From Actinernus sp. WN-2022 (taxonomy: Eukaryota > Cnidaria > Anthozoa > Actiniaria > Actinernidae), in the NCBI GenBank assembly GCA_030867875.1, contig JAOWCC010001589.1:86389537-86453536 (forward strand): a stretch of DNA of 64,000 nucleotides, given 5' to 3'. Position 1 is the stretch's first letter; each line of letters opens with the position of its first letter. The notes under the pieces were generated by a model, which searched no databases, was not told where the DNA came from, and saw only the letters and a list, made by a program, of their open reading frames with translations. Made by a program: the position numbers and the translations under genes. This document shows, piece after piece, positions 63,147 through 64,000 of this stretch.

Positions 63147-64000
63147 CTACAATACAAGGCCAGTAAATAATAAGTATATATACATATTGGAATATCAATA
63201 GCAGTGTGAAATAAAACATCACTACTTGTGACCATTATCTAATACATACACACTGAGGCAATTCATTATTTGTTGAGGAAGGGGTTGGAAATCGTTAGAG
63301 GTGAACATTTTTAAATATGTTTATTTTAGCCATCATATTTTACCATGATAGCCAGTGCTTACAAATGAACCACAGTCAACGTTTCCTTTGCCCACCAGCT
63401 TCTAATGAAATGCCTACATACATGTACATACATACCTTATCTGTTAAATATCCAGCTAATAAGGGGTGACAAATAATCCTAGATGTGTTGAAGTGAGTTG
63501 GAAGTTCAATGCCCAGGCTGACAGTATAGGGTCAGTGTTTGAACTTGGTTGCCAGGCAACTGTGGTAACTAACCAGCCCAGTACACTGGGTCACACAGTC
63601 CCGAGTCAAATCCAATCCCAAAATACAGCACTTTGAAGTGCAGGACTTGTAAGCAACGTGATGAGCAACTGCGAATGACCCACCAAACTAAGCAAACAAA
63701 TACCACAAACCTGTATAGGATGCAGACCCAGGCCACACAAGTTGTGCCACAGGAAGACCGAAAATGTGCTGGTGTATTTAACGTTGTCTAAAATGCATTT
63801 AGTCTAGTATAAATAAAAGCAGGTTATATTACTGGCAGCTAAATACTGTGTGGACCTGCTAAGCTAATACATATAAATGACTAAAATAATGTGCTAATTA
63901 CAAATATTAATAGTACCCTAAGAAATAGTCTAATCGCTAAGTACATACTGATGAGCCAAATAAAATATATAATATTCATAATTACTTGGTGAAAATCCTT
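63147..64000 (-). other. Intron upstream of the first visible exon
   Basis: I looked for the preceding exon (CGRVFKxGE...YSC type) and did not find it. The stretch contains only a dispersed repeat (63487-63745) and AT-rich sequence, so it is probably all intron. Confidence 0.6.
63487..63745 (+). repeat. Dispersed repeat, copy 2
   Basis: It shares ordered blocks with 52014-52290: GGGTCAGTGTTTGAAC, TTGGTTGCCAGG, CACTGGGTCACACA and GGATGCAGACCCAGG. Confidence 0.6.

Overview
The window is eukaryotic nuclear DNA: AT-rich, with small exons bounded by GT...AG splice sites, large introns, tRNA-derived SINEs, minisatellites and many MITE-like elements. The repeat style, the THAP remnant and a fragment resembling the P2X7-like intracellular domain suggest a marine invertebrate, most likely a cnidarian such as a stony coral. 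That placement is inference. No bacterial, plasmid or phage feature was seen.

One host gene occupies essentially the whole window on the minus strand: a UBR1/UBR2-type E3 ubiquitin ligase (N-recognin). I could read 28 internal exons from 63146 down to 388. All have GT...AG borders and compatible phases, and they join into 2,395 nt, or 798 complete codons plus the last base of a split codon, with no stop. They cover most of the UBR box, the ClpS-like N-domain and the long helical middle, ending shortly after the Pro-rich PPEFC segment. The first exons (right) and the C-terminal RING and UBLC exons (left) lie outside. The match is slightly closer to human UBR2 than to UBR1.

The introns are packed with repeats. 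Left part (1-10.5 kb): two copies of one SINE, a second SINE type, hairpin MITEs and short tandem repeats. 10.9-14.4 kb: a 3.4-kb minisatellite built on the palindrome TACATGTA. 15.9-17.8 kb: a Harbinger-like element (TTA target duplication). 21-24.4 kb: a 3.2-kb inverted-repeat element with two nested MITEs. 26.1-31.1 kb: a three-level nest of elements with AATT, ATC and TA target sites. 35.2-40.5 kb: a Kolobok-like TTAA element carrying a broken THAP gene and a partial P2X7-like gene, abutted by a piggyBac-like TTAA element. 40.6-43.1 kb: an element with TTCATGAA-rich ends. 43.6-44.2 kb: a 36-bp array. 45.3-47.1 kb: an element with a 9-bp target duplication. 47.6-49.3 kb: a mariner-like element filled with satellite. 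49.8-55.7 kb: three further TTAA elements. 56.6-58.8 kb: a minisatellite with an internal 929-bp-offset duplication. 58.9-61.0 kb: a second member of the GTGACC family. 61.4-62.5 kb: another minisatellite.

The most unusual observation is a collinear core sequence of about 0.55 to 1.3 kb. It occurs inside three elements whose termini and target-site duplications belong to different transposon types (15.9-17.8, 26.1-31.1 and 27.3-29.1 kb).
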